Below, piece after piece: positions 8,959 to 18,319 of a stretch of DNA of 36,597 bases. Made by a program: the position numbers and the translations under genes. Positions within the stretch are counted from its first letter, which is position 1, and every line of letters starts with the position of its first letter. This stretch comes from an uncultured Eubacteriales bacterium (GTDB taxonomy: Bacteria; Bacillota; Clostridia; Christensenellales; Aristaeellaceae): NCBI GenBank assembly GCA_902790015.1, contig CADAQF010000023.1, forward strand, positions 1 to 36,597, given 5' to 3'. The notes beneath the pieces were generated by a model. It searched no databases. It had not been told where the DNA came from and saw nothing but the letters and a program-made list of their open reading frames with translations.

Positions 8959-11900
8959 GTGAAGAAGGTTTTGCCCTGGCTGCTTACGCTATTGCTGCTG
9001 GCGCAGCTTATTCCCGTTTCCGCCCTGGCAGGGGAATATACGGGAGAATGGAAGGGCGTCGCCGTATACCGGGTGACGTTCGGGGACGGCGCGCCGGCGC
9101 TGCTGTTGCGGCCCGGCGAAGCGCTGGGAGCGCTTCCCGCCGCGCCCGAAAAGGAAGGCCAGACGTTCACCGGCTGGTATTTCGGGGACACGCTGCTGAC
9201 TGCGGACTATGTCCCTTCAGGGGACGTAGCGGCCGAGGCACGCTATGAAAGCGTCCAGGCCCAGACCGCCCAGCAGCAGCTGACTCTGACCGCCGAGGAC
9301 GGTATCACCATCACCGTGTCCGGCGCGCTGCCGGTGGGGGCCCAGCTGACACTGACCCCGAACGACGAGCCCACGCCCCAGCCGTTGAAGCAGGCAGCCG
9401 CCGCGGGTGAAGACGCTGCCGACGAAACGGTGAACCTGTATTCATACGACATCGCCATCCGCCAGGAGGACGGTTCCGAGTTCCAGCCGGACGAAAGCCC
9501 GGTGAAGCTGACGGTGTCCGGCGCGAAGTTCGGCCAGGCGCTGTCCCAGGGCCGCTCCATCCGGGTGGCGCACCACCTGGACGACGGGAGCGTCGAGATC
9601 ATAGAGGACCTTCAGGTGTCCGGCAGCACGGTGTCCTTCACGGTGAACCACTTCTCCGTGTTCGACTTTGACGCCGTGTGGGATCTGGTGGACTGGTTCT
9701 ATGAAAAGCTCTTCAATCTTACCGAGCGCGTGATCACCACCGCCCTGGGCAACCTGGATATTACGCTGTCCGGCCGCATGCCGCGCAACGCCACCGCCAA
9801 CGCCGTGGAGCAGGCGCCCCAGATCGAGGGCGTGACGACCCTCTGCGCGGCGGACATTACCCTGCTGAACGCCGGCAACCAGGTACAGCCCAGCAGCTGG
9901 AACGGCGCTATCGCCGTCACGATGACCAGCGAGGACATCGCCCGCGCCGTGGCGGACGGGCAGGAGATCGCTGTGTACCATATTGCGGACGACGGCACGC
10001 AGACCCGGCTCGACGACAGCCTGGTGACTGTATCCGGTTCCGCTGTCTCCTTCTCCGCTGAGGCTTTCTCTGTGTACGCGGTGGTAACCCCGGGCAGCAC
10101 GGAGCCTGAAGCACGTGCTACCGTCAATTTCTATGGAAAAGATCAGACGACGCCTTTAACCACGGTTTATGTAAAGAATTCGGATTCGTTAGAGGATTTG
10201 GCGGTAATTGTTTATGACCCAGGTGTAGGTGTTGTTGATACAGACGATCTTTTTAAAGGCTGGACCTGGGAAACGCCGGATTATGATGAGAACACGCAGG
10301 CATATACGATCGAAGGCGTCCGCGAATATCTGGCTGGTCTGACGATCGCAGAAGGAGACGTAATCAATATATACGGTATGATCTTTAAGACATACAGTAT
10401 TATCTATATTGATGAAGACAACTCTGCTATCAAAGGCGACGCCATTATTTTCAAGAGCGGTACGCAGCCGCAGTACGAGGTCAACATGACCTATACCCCC
10501 AGAAATCAGGATGACAAATTTTTGGGCTGGTATGTATTTAACGATTCTCAATATGGCAGCAGTGAGGACCATGTAAGCCCCATCCAGCCATACTATGAAA
10601 ATGAGACCAATGTTACCCTTTCCGGCAACGCTTTGTTTGCGGTCAACGTTTCCAGCGGCCACTGGCTCAGCTTTATCGAAAACGGCAAGGGCGCAAGCTA
10701 CACGCCGCCTCAGTTTGTGGAAAACACCGCCGTTACCGTAAGGCCCCCCGATCCTACCCGCAAGGGCTACAGGTTCGACGGCTGGTATACGGGCGCGCCC
10801 GCTGAAACGGGAGGTACGCCTACCGGATCCGAATTTGTTTTCGGAACCAGGATTACAGAGCGTGTGAAACTCTATGCCAAATGGACGCCGGAACGGACGG
10901 CCGATTACATGATCATCATCTGGAAACAGAATGTTTCCGGTGGAGACAATTACGACTTCGAGGAAGCTGTCACCGTTCACAATGCCGCTGTCGGCACTGT
11001 CATTGACACTGTTTCGCGCCAGGGCACCGGAAACGCGTCGTATGCCAGAGTAAACGGCGTAAACAAGCGGTATACCGGTTTTTATCTGGATGAGTTTGAC
11101 CAGAATGTCACGATCGTTCCCGAAGGCAGTTCCGTGGTCAACGTCTACTACGACAGGATCGAGTATACGGTAAGGTTCTATTACGCGCGCAGTCAGGATA
11201 CTACCCAGACTGTGACCGAGTATCAGCAGGTTACATTACCCAACTATAATGATGGTGGCACTTACTATGCTGACGCAAACGGCAGAAATAGACTGACATG
11301 GAACAACAACAGAAGAGCCTGGCGCTACAGCGGGCAGAATTATACAGTTGGATACAAACCTGTACAATCAACACAAACTGTTACAAACTGGGCTGTGGCT
11401 ACTACTGTCACCGGTGGTAATACAGACATTAATCCTTTCACCAATGCGACGAATTGGCAACCTGTCGATACGGGGCCCACGACGTCTTATCCGGGCGGGG
11501 ACAAAGTCGTCAGAAACGGCAACTATGACTATCATTATGTTGAAATAACGGCGCTGTACGAGCAGGATATCGGTTCCCGCTGGCCTGATTACGAGTATTT
11601 CACCAATCCGAGCAACAACTACCGGATGATCAGCTGGTGGATGATGCACGGCGCCCATTCCTATGGAGGCAACGGCGGCGGCAAAAACACCGTTAAAGGC
11701 AAAATCAACATTATGAATGAGGAGATTCTGGGAAATACGACCAGCTCCGACGGAAATTTCCTGATTGCCCGTTACAGCAACTCAGCACCCACCGTGTATT
11801 CCTATCTGATCTGGAAGGAACAGCTGGAGGGAGAAGACTACAGCGGTTACAGGACCACGACCAGAAACGGAAGAAAATATTACCTGTTTGAAACGCTTAT

Positions 11901-14900
11901 CGCCAATTCCAATGCTGATCCGAACGGCGCGCATGCCCCGGCGTATATCGGATTTGATTACCTGGAACGTGTAACGCATCCAATATCCGGCGGAAAAGCA
12001 AATGTCGACTTCTATTATACCCGTCAGAAATTCATCATCAACTATATGGACGGGCTGTACCTGAACGGCAACGGATACGTGCTGGACAACAAAACGGAGA
12101 ACCAGCTGAAGGAAACCGGGGCCATCTACTACGAAACGGATCTTGATTCCTACAATAAGGGCGGGGCTAATTACTACGAACCGGATCCGGAAGACGGATA
12201 CGTATTCGCCGGCTGGTACGCGGACAAGGCCTGTCAGCACCCTTATGTCTTCAGCACGCTCCCGACCAACAACATTACCGTTTACGCCAAATGGGTGCAG
12301 AAGCAGTACCGTGTATTCCTGCATCCCAATGTGCCGACCGACGACACGTCGTTGACCTGGGCGCAGCAGGGGCAGCAGATGTCTTTCAGAGGCGATTACG
12401 GCGCCAAGATCTCCGGCGGTCACATGATCGTCGGCGAAAGAAAGGAATACGAGCTCATTGGCTGGTATACCGACGAAGCGTGTACAAAGCCCTTCAATTT
12501 TGACGCGTATGTGCTTAATGACACCAACGTCAAAACCGCGTATGACCAGACAGAGCCCACGGAACTGGACGATTACGGCAATCCAACTTCTGACGTCAAT
12601 TCTGACGCGGAAAACAACAGAACCTGGATACTGAGCAAGCTGGATCTGTACGCCAAGTGGCGCAGCAAGCTCGAAGGCGCGAAGGGCATCCACGTGGTGT
12701 ACGACGCCAACGGCGGAAGCAACGCGCCGACCGACCCGGTCACCTACTACCTGGACAGCGCGGAAGCCATCGGACAGGCGGCGTCTACTCCTCCCGACAA
12801 TACCCAGCAATTCCTTCACTGGGTCGTTCAGAGATGGGACGAGACGGCAGGCGCTTACGTCGATACCGACAAGATCGTCTATCCCGGCGGCACGTACGAC
12901 GTCCTCAAGCGCGATGCCCATTGCGTCGTTCAGGAATATGATGAAGACGGGAACATAAAAACAGCAACCTATACGGTTCAGCTGCGGGCGGAATACGGCC
13001 CGACAGAGAGCCCCACCCCCACGCATATCACCTGGTACGCCAACGGCGGCGAACGCAACGCGCAGCTGCCCCAGCCCTCGGGCGTGCACTATCACGCGGT
13101 GAACCAGGTTCTGACCTCCACTTATGCCGAGCTGCAGATCAACGAGGCGGCGCCCATCGCCCCGGCGGATATGTTTACCCGCGAAAACTGCAAATTCATG
13201 GGCTGGGCCAAGCGCCTGGAGCCGGAAGATTCCTATGACGAAACGACCGATCAGGTGGACGAAAGCAAATATTCGCCCGTTCCGCTGACCGAGGACGACC
13301 TGTACCTCAAGTACGAAAACGGCAAGTATTACGCCCAGATCACCAGCGGCAGCGACGCCTGGTCCGAGGTCGAAGGCGTCTTCGGCGACGAGGACGGCGA
13401 ACTGGACACGCTGTACGCGGTCTGGCAGTCCAACCGGGTGGAATTCACCAAGAATATCGAAATCGCCGGCGAGCTGCAGCCCTCCCAGGTGGACCACGAC
13501 ATCTACCTGATGCTGTGGGGCTTTGATATCAACGACTGGTACCGCGACCAGGACGGCGACATCGTATACTTCGTGATGAACATCACGGACGGCGTTGCCC
13601 ACATCACGGACGGCGACGCCAGCCCCGACAACAAGGTCACCTTCGAGGGAATGCCCAACGGCCGCTGGGGCGTGTACGAGCAGAAGGACGCCACCGGCAC
13701 GACCGAATCCCAGCTGCGCGCCGGCGACCTGTTCCCGCAGGGCAGCGCGACCCCGGTGTTCCAGCTGTTGAAGATCACGGGCGACAACAGCGCCACCGTG
13801 GCGGACGGCTCCAAGGCCGAGGTCACCCTGACCAACACCTACGCCAAGCCGGACCTGCCGCTGACCATTCACGGCTATAAGAAGTGGATGAACCGCAACG
13901 CGCAGGAGATCAGCGCTCCCGAGGGAGCAAAGGTCACCTACAGCCTGTACAAGGTCGTCGGCAGCGGCTCCGAGGTGCTGGTTTCCGGCAAGGACATCGT
14001 GCTGGACGGCACCGTGGACGAAAACATGCCCGCCACCGCGGACGAGCGCACCGCGCAGAAGTGGTACGGCGAGGAGGCCGCCTGGACCGCCGCTTGGTAC
14101 GGTCTGGACAGCATAGATCCGAATACCGGCGAATCCATCACCTACCGCTTCCGCGAGACGGTCACCTGGCCGGGGTACTATCCCATCACGCAACGGTCCG
14201 TGAATTACAAGCCCATGACGGATTCGCAATACAAGGAAGATAATGGTACGATATGGAATCGTGATCTGACCGGAACTGTCGTTATCCAAAAACACTTTGA
14301 TTTCCAGCCCCATGAAGGAGATCAGAGCGTGAGCTATACGGCATTTGGGAATGATCAGGACACCCGACGGATACTCTACTTCGTACTGGAGGGCCCCGAC
14401 GGCTACCGGGATACCTTCACCCTGGCGGATACCAACGAAGATGGCACACCCAGTGTTTCTCCTCAGGGCGTTGCCTACCAGTGGGAATGGGACAACAACA
14501 CGCAGTATAAGCTTTACCTTTACAATATGGTTCCCGGTACGTACACGGTTACCGAGTACAATCAGGAGCATTTGTTAGAGGGCTACAATTATTATCTGTC
14601 AAACATATCACCGGCAACATCCTCCACCGGACAGTTACAACTGAATATCAATCCCGATGTTCCAAAGTGCGAACTGACAAATATTGAGAACGATTATCGC
14701 TTCGGCGCCGTAGATCAGAACGACCTGAAGCTCAAGAAAACGGTGACTGGCCTCACTCAGTCACAGTGGGAAAACTACCAGAATGATCTGAAAAACATCG
14801 TTTTCTACATCATCCGTACTGTGGACGGAGTCAAACAGTATTACTTAAGCTCGGGAGACCGCCACGTCGACGAAAAGACGGGCAGGATGACCAAGCTCTA

Positions 14901-16032
14901 CTGGACTGAGAATATCAATGCAGCGGAGACCTTTACGGTCAACGACCTGTCTTATAATTCATCGGGCAACGACCACGTGTCCTCGGATAAATCGCTTAAC
15001 GGCTGGCCGAAGCTGGAGGTAGGCACCTACGCTCTGGAGGAGAAGGACGAGTCCATCAGCGGCATGGAATGGACGCAGAGCGGCGGAGAATTCGAGATCA
15101 AGCCGGTGTACAAGAACGTCAACGGCTCCTTACTGCTCGACAAATTCGTCAGCGATCCGGAAGTAATTCCGATAACCAACACCTACAACCTGTCCAACAC
15201 CAACGTGACCGTCGCCAAGACCGTGGTGGACGAAAGCGCCGCTCCGCTTACGGGGCAGACCTTCTCCTATACCGCGACGCTGGATAGCGGCAAGGTGTTC
15301 GGCGACACGCAGCCCGACGGCGTCACCCTGAACGGGGACAAGACGCAGGCCACCTTCACCCTGGCCGACGGCGGGTCCGTCGCGCTGAACGTGCCCATCG
15401 GGTCGGTGCTGACCGTGGTCGAAGCAGAAAACCACAATTATTCCGTCAAGTGGCTGATCGACACCGGCGCTGAGACGGCGACCGCCACCGCGTCCTATAC
15501 CGTCCCTGCGGAGGACGTGGAAACCATCCGTTTCACCAACACACGCAAGACGGCAGACCTGACCGTATCCAAGACGGTGTCCGGCAACATGGGCGAACAG
15601 GATAAGCCCTTCAGCTTCACGGTAACGGTGCCGGGGGCTACCGTCGCGGTATCCGCGGTCAAAACGAACGCGGCGGGGACCGAAGAGCCCGTCACGCTGA
15701 CGCCTTCGGGCGGCGTGTACTCCTTCACCCTCATGCACGGCGAAAGCATGAAGCTGCCGGGTATGCCGGTGAACGCGTCCGTCACCGCGGCGGAAGGATC
15801 CGCGTCTCCCTACACCACCTACTATAAGGCGGACAGCGCTGCGGAAGCCGCAGGCTCCAGCGCCGCCGTGACCATCGCGGAAGCCGGGAACACCGTCGCC
15901 TTCCGCAACAACAACTCTCAATCCGTCGATACAGGCGTTTTGCTTGACAATACGCCGTATCTGGTGATAATGTCTGTGGCGGGGCTGTGGCTGATCGCCC
16001 TGCTGCTCCGGAAACGGAGGTGGCGCGCGTGA
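8959..16032 (+). CDS. Giant sortase-anchored adhesin with InlB-type and Cna-B-type repeats
   Basis: The product has 2357 residues, with a GTG start preceded by GGGGAGGTGAGG and a signal peptide ending near SALA (residue 24). Domains in order: one short InlB/Flg_new-type repeat (FTGWYFGD), two copies of a TVSGALP-type beta domain (about 97-230 and 255-375), many InlB-B-type repeats marked by GWY...YAKW (about 400-1490), then about six Cna-B/isopeptide-type domains. Each of the latter begins with a Lys strand (TKNIE, GYKKW, IQKHF, KLKKTV, VAKTV, VSKTVSGNMG), and several end in LTNTY or FTNTR-like Asn strands. The C-terminus is a cell-wall sorting signal: VDTG at 2323-2326, a hydrophobic helix, then RKRRWRA. 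Its place corresponds to Cpa, the tip adhesin of streptococcal FCT islands. GC drops sharply in the middle, suggesting domain exchange. The ligand is unknown. Confidence 0.88.
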   Translation: MKKVLPWLLTLLLLAQLIPVSALAGEYTGEWKGVAVYRVTFGDGAPALLLRPGEALGALPAAPEKEGQTFTGWYFGDTLLTADYVPSGDVAAEARYESVQAQTAQQQLTLTAEDGITITVSGALPVGAQLTLTPNDEPTPQPLKQAAAAGEDAADETVNLYSYDIAIRQEDGSEFQPDESPVKLTVSGAKFGQALSQGRSIRVAHHLDDGSVEIIEDLQVSGSTVSFTVNHFSVFDFDAVWDLVDWFYEKLFNLTERVITTALGNLDITLSGRMPRNATANAVEQAPQIEGVTTLCAADITLLNAGNQVQPSSWNGAIAVTMTSEDIARAVADGQEIAVYHIADDGTQTRLDDSLVTVSGSAVSFSAEAFSVYAVVTPGSTEPEARATVNFYGKDQTTPLTTVYVKNSDSLEDLAVIVYDPGVGVVDTDDLFKGWTWETPDYDENTQAYTIEGVREYLAGLTIAEGDVINIYGMIFKTYSIIYIDEDNSAIKGDAIIFKSGTQPQYEVNMTYTPRNQDDKFLGWYVFNDSQYGSSEDHVSPIQPYYENETNVTLSGNALFAVNVSSGHWLSFIENGKGASYTPPQFVENTAVTVRPPDPTRKGYRFDGWYTGAPAETGGTPTGSEFVFGTRITERVKLYAKWTPERTADYMIIIWKQNVSGGDNYDFEEAVTVHNAAVGTVIDTVSRQGTGNASYARVNGVNKRYTGFYLDEFDQNVTIVPEGSSVVNVYYDRIEYTVRFYYARSQDTTQTVTEYQQVTLPNYNDGGTYYADANGRNRLTWNNNRRAWRYSGQNYTVGYKPVQSTQTVTNWAVATTVTGGNTDINPFTNATNWQPVDTGPTTSYPGGDKVVRNGNYDYHYVEITALYEQDIGSRWPDYEYFTNPSNNYRMISWWMMHGAHSYGGNGGGKNTVKGKINIMNEEILGNTTSSDGNFLIARYSNSAPTVYSYLIWKEQLEGEDYSGYRTTTRNGRKYYLFETLIANSNADPNGAHAPAYIGFDYLERVTHPISGGKANVDFYYTRQKFIINYMDGLYLNGNGYVLDNKTENQLKETGAIYYETDLDSYNKGGANYYEPDPEDGYVFAGWYADKACQHPYVFSTLPTNNITVYAKWVQKQYRVFLHPNVPTDDTSLTWAQQGQQMSFRGDYGAKISGGHMIVGERKEYELIGWYTDEACTKPFNFDAYVLNDTNVKTAYDQTEPTELDDYGNPTSDVNSDAENNRTWILSKLDLYAKWRSKLEGAKGIHVVYDANGGSNAPTDPVTYYLDSAEAIGQAASTPPDNTQQFLHWVVQRWDETAGAYVDTDKIVYPGGTYDVLKRDAHCVVQEYDEDGNIKTATYTVQLRAEYGPTESPTPTHITWYANGGERNAQLPQPSGVHYHAVNQVLTSTYAELQINEAAPIAPADMFTRENCKFMGWAKRLEPEDSYDETTDQVDESKYSPVPLTEDDLYLKYENGKYYAQITSGSDAWSEVEGVFGDEDGELDTLYAVWQSNRVEFTKNIEIAGELQPSQVDHDIYLMLWGFDINDWYRDQDGDIVYFVMNITDGVAHITDGDASPDNKVTFEGMPNGRWGVYEQKDATGTTESQLRAGDLFPQGSATPVFQLLKITGDNSATVADGSKAEVTLTNTYAKPDLPLTIHGYKKWMNRNAQEISAPEGAKVTYSLYKVVGSGSEVLVSGKDIVLDGTVDENMPATADERTAQKWYGEEAAWTAAWYGLDSIDPNTGESITYRFRETVTWPGYYPITQRSVNYKPMTDSQYKEDNGTIWNRDLTGTVVIQKHFDFQPHEGDQSVSYTAFGNDQDTRRILYFVLEGPDGYRDTFTLADTNEDGTPSVSPQGVAYQWEWDNNTQYKLYLYNMVPGTYTVTEYNQEHLLEGYNYYLSNISPATSSTGQLQLNINPDVPKCELTNIENDYRFGAVDQNDLKLKKTVTGLTQSQWENYQNDLKNIVFYIIRTVDGVKQYYLSSGDRHVDEKTGRMTKLYWTENINAAETFTVNDLSYNSSGNDHVSSDKSLNGWPKLEVGTYALEEKDESISGMEWTQSGGEFEIKPVYKNVNGSLLLDKFVSDPEVIPITNTYNLSNTNVTVAKTVVDESAAPLTGQTFSYTATLDSGKVFGDTQPDGVTLNGDKTQATFTLADGGSVALNVPIGSVLTVVEAENHNYSVKWLIDTGAETATATASYTVPAEDVETIRFTNTRKTADLTVSKTVSGNMGEQDKPFSFTVTVPGATVAVSAVKTNAAGTEEPVTLTPSGGVYSFTLMHGESMKLPGMPVNASVTAAEGSASPYTTYYKADSAAEAAGSSAAVTIAEAGNTVAFRNNNSQSVDTGVLLDNTPYLVIMSVAGLWLIALLLRKRRWRA

Positions 16033-16095
16033 TCACCTTCAGATGCCACGGACAGACCAGGGCGGGGCCAGTTCAGGCCCCGGGCAAAGGGGGCG

Positions 16096-16728
16096 ATGAC
16101 GGATGAGAATCGCGCTTTCCCGCCCGGTGCCCGCCGAAAGGGGGCGACCGCCATAGAGACAGATAGGGGCCAGGTTCCGCAGGCGCCGCAGGGCGCCTCG
16201 ACCCCAGCGCCCCCGAAGGCCCCGGCAAAGGACCGGGGAGTACGCAGAGCGGCGCTCGCGCTGCTCATCCGGGTCATCGTGCTGGCGGCGGTGCTGTTCG
16301 CAGTGTTCACCTACGGCTTCCTCGTCTGCCGTGTGTCGGGGCAGGGAATGTTCCCCGCTCTCAAGGACGGCGACGTGTGCCTGGTGTTTCGGACGCCCGC
16401 CATGCGCCTGACCGGCCAGCCTCTCAGAAAGGACGACGTGATCGTTTACCGTATCGACGGCAGGCGGCACTTCGGCCGGGTGGTGGCGACGGCGGGCGAC
16501 GAGGTGAAGATGGACGGCAGGCTGACCGTCAACGGCGCGGCCGCCGACGGAGAGATCCTGTATCCCACCTACACCGACGGCGAAACCACTTTGACCGTGC
16601 CCGAAAACACCGTCTACGCGCTGGGCGATTACCGCACCGGCACGACCGACAGCCGCACCCTGGGCCCCGTGCCGCAGGATGCCGTGGAAGGCCGGGTGAT
16701 CACCCTGCTGAGACGGCGCGGGCTGTAA
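16096..16728 (+). CDS. sipA: SipA-like signal peptidase homologue lacking catalytic residues
   Basis: This 210-residue protein has a Pro-rich cytoplasmic N-terminus, one membrane helix (about 55-75) and an S26 signal-peptidase fold outside. Box B reads SGQGMFPALKDGD, where active enzymes have Ser before the Met; here it is Gly84. Box D reads HFGRVVATAGDEV, where active enzymes have Lys before Arg; here it is Gly127. Box E, ALGDYRTGTTDSR, is kept. Both members of the Ser-Lys dyad are thus lost. SipA proteins of streptococcal FCT pilus islands are known to lack the dyad while still being needed for pilus assembly, so I infer a chaperone-like role. It lies 63 bases after the adhesin gene and 232 bases before the pilin, the same order as in FCT islands. 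Confidence 0.85.
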   Translation: MTDENRAFPPGARRKGATAIETDRGQVPQAPQGASTPAPPKAPAKDRGVRRAALALLIRVIVLAAVLFAVFTYGFLVCRVSGQGMFPALKDGDVCLVFRTPAMRLTGQPLRKDDVIVYRIDGRRHFGRVVATAGDEVKMDGRLTVNGAAADGEILYPTYTDGETTLTVPENTVYALGDYRTGTTDSRTLGPVPQDAVEGRVITLLRRRGL

Positions 16729-16960
16729 AGCCTTCCCCCAATGGGAAAGGCGAACCGGCGGAATATCAAGCATCCGTGAATGCAAGATGATTCGCCGGGC
16801 AGGATGAGGCGGCTGTGCGGACCGCGCTCATTCGATGCATCCTCAGCATGTGCCCTGCGGCCGGACACCGCGCGGCATACCATCCTGTTTGATGCCGACC
16901 CCGGAGTGCTCCGGGTTCGCATACACTAAGAAACTCAATATTTTATGAGGAGGAAACCCC
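16729..16960 (+). other. Leader region before the pilin gene
   Basis: These 232 bases lie between sipA and the pilin gene and hold no gene. Hairpins are visible at 16731-16752 (GCCTT/AAGGC arms) and about 16899-16915 (CCGGA/TCCGG arms), then an AT-rich stretch and TGAGGAGG before the ATG. I did not find a convincing promoter, though the spacing would allow separate pilin control. Confidence 0.4.
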
Positions 16961-18199
16961 ATGAAAAAAATTGTAGCAATGATGCTGGCACTCGCGATGG
17001 TGCTGGCGATGACCGCGGCGCTGGCGGTGGAAGGACAGCCGGACTCCGGGCTTGGCACGACCTCTCCGATTACCATCAAGAAGGGTTATGTCATCAACGG
17101 CAGTGATGATGCTGACCCCGATTATCCCGAACACCCTGCTGATACGATTACCTTCACCGTTGACAGCACCGAGTATTACTTCAACGGACAAAAAAGCTCT
17201 GCCGCTACGGTTCCGGCTATTGCAGATGCGGACATCACGGTGAGCACAATTCTTGAAAGCGATGATCCTGCCACGATCACAATTGCTCTGCCTACTGCCG
17301 CCTATTCAAAAGTCGGCGAATATGTCTACTATCTGAAGGAAACCGGCAACGCCACCGCTGGTGTGACCTACAACTATGACGGCTCCAGCGCAGACAAGTT
17401 CCTCACCCTGAAGGTGACTGTTATCAAGGATATGGATTCTGAATCCGCTACTTACGGACAGCTGATCATCGGCGGTATTGCCCTGCGTCAGGGCAAGGAT
17501 CCTAACCCTGTCGAGAAATCTGCAGACGTGATGAAGGAAAAGCTGGACAGCGCCAAAGGCGACTCTGACAACGTCCACAACGAATATGAAGCCGGCAAGC
17601 TGACTGTTTCCAAGACGGTTACCGGTAACATGGGCGACACGGACAAGAACTGGATCTTCAAGGCTACCTTTAAGACCACCAACAGCGAGACTGTCCGCGG
17701 CACCATTACTATCCAGAAGGAAAACAACGCCGTTTATGTCGGCGAAACTGCCCCGACCGCTGATGCTGATGGCGTGGTGACCCCCACCGCCGCTTCCGCT
17801 GATACTATCCTGCCCGGTAGTGATGGATGGACCACCAAGACTGTGTACTTCACCCTCCGCAGCGGCGATAAGCTGACTTTCGTCAACGTTCCTGAAGGCG
17901 TTGAATGGGAAGTGACCGAAGTCGAAGCCGGTATGTATGGCTATACCACCACGGCTGCCGCTTCTGACACTGTTGTGACCCCGTCCACTGAGGATGCTGA
18001 TGCTACCACCGATACGGCTCAGACCAAGGGCGAGATCACTGCCGCCAAGCAGGGGGATACTGCTGATTATACCAACACCAAGACTGTCGACATCGACACC
18101 GGCATCACCCTCGAGTCCGTGCCTTACATCATGATCATGATGATCGCGATGGTTGGCGCCGCGATGATGATCGCCCGCAAGCGCAGGGAAGAGGTCTGA
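16961..18199 (+). CDS. Major pilin, FctA/T3-like, with sorting signal
   Basis: The product has 412 residues, with a signal peptide ending near AALA (22). Domain 1 (about 30-210) resembles streptococcal FctA pilins: Lys in ITIKKGY, acidic strand VYYLKETGN and Asn in VHNEYEAG could form an internal isopeptide bond. Domain 2 (about 210-375) begins LTVSKTVTGNMGDTDK and ends ADYTNTK, again with the Lys/Glu/Asn pattern. The C-terminus has the sorting signal VDIDTGI (D379-T380-G381), a hydrophobic helix and RKRREEV. The SKTV[TS]GNMG start of domain 2 recurs in the last adhesin domain, just before its own sorting signal. AGGAGG lies upstream, and a terminator-like hairpin follows, so pilin should be the most abundant product. 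The polymerisation Lys cannot be assigned from one sequence. Confidence 0.87.
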   Translation: MKKIVAMMLALAMVLAMTAALAVEGQPDSGLGTTSPITIKKGYVINGSDDADPDYPEHPADTITFTVDSTEYYFNGQKSSAATVPAIADADITVSTILESDDPATITIALPTAAYSKVGEYVYYLKETGNATAGVTYNYDGSSADKFLTLKVTVIKDMDSESATYGQLIIGGIALRQGKDPNPVEKSADVMKEKLDSAKGDSDNVHNEYEAGKLTVSKTVTGNMGDTDKNWIFKATFKTTNSETVRGTITIQKENNAVYVGETAPTADADGVVTPTAASADTILPGSDGWTTKTVYFTLRSGDKLTFVNVPEGVEWEVTEVEAGMYGYTTTAAASDTVVTPSTEDADATTDTAQTKGEITAAKQGDTADYTNTKTVDIDTGITLESVPYIMIMMIAMVGAAMMIARKRREEV

Positions 18200-18250
18200 G
18201 TTACCGCTTTTCCGCGTGACCAGCACTGACAATCATTGACCGACCGACAA

Positions 18251-18284
18251 GGGGGCCGGACGTCAAGCCCGGCCCCCGATTTTG
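18251..18284 (+). terminator. Terminator or attenuator between pilin and sortase genes
   Basis: GGGGGCCGG (18251-18259) pairs with CCGGCCCCC (18269-18277), followed by GATTTTG. The T-run is short, so partial read-through into the sortase gene is likely. Confidence 0.6.
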
Positions 18285-18319
18285 TGAACAGATTCATCTG
18301 ACGCAAGGAGACCCTGCGC

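Noticed and set aside
11782..14571. Antisense open frame of about 930 codons inside the adhesin gene
   Set aside because: The plus-strand gene has clear signal peptide, repeats and sorting signal. The antisense frame shows no domain and reflects codon bias.
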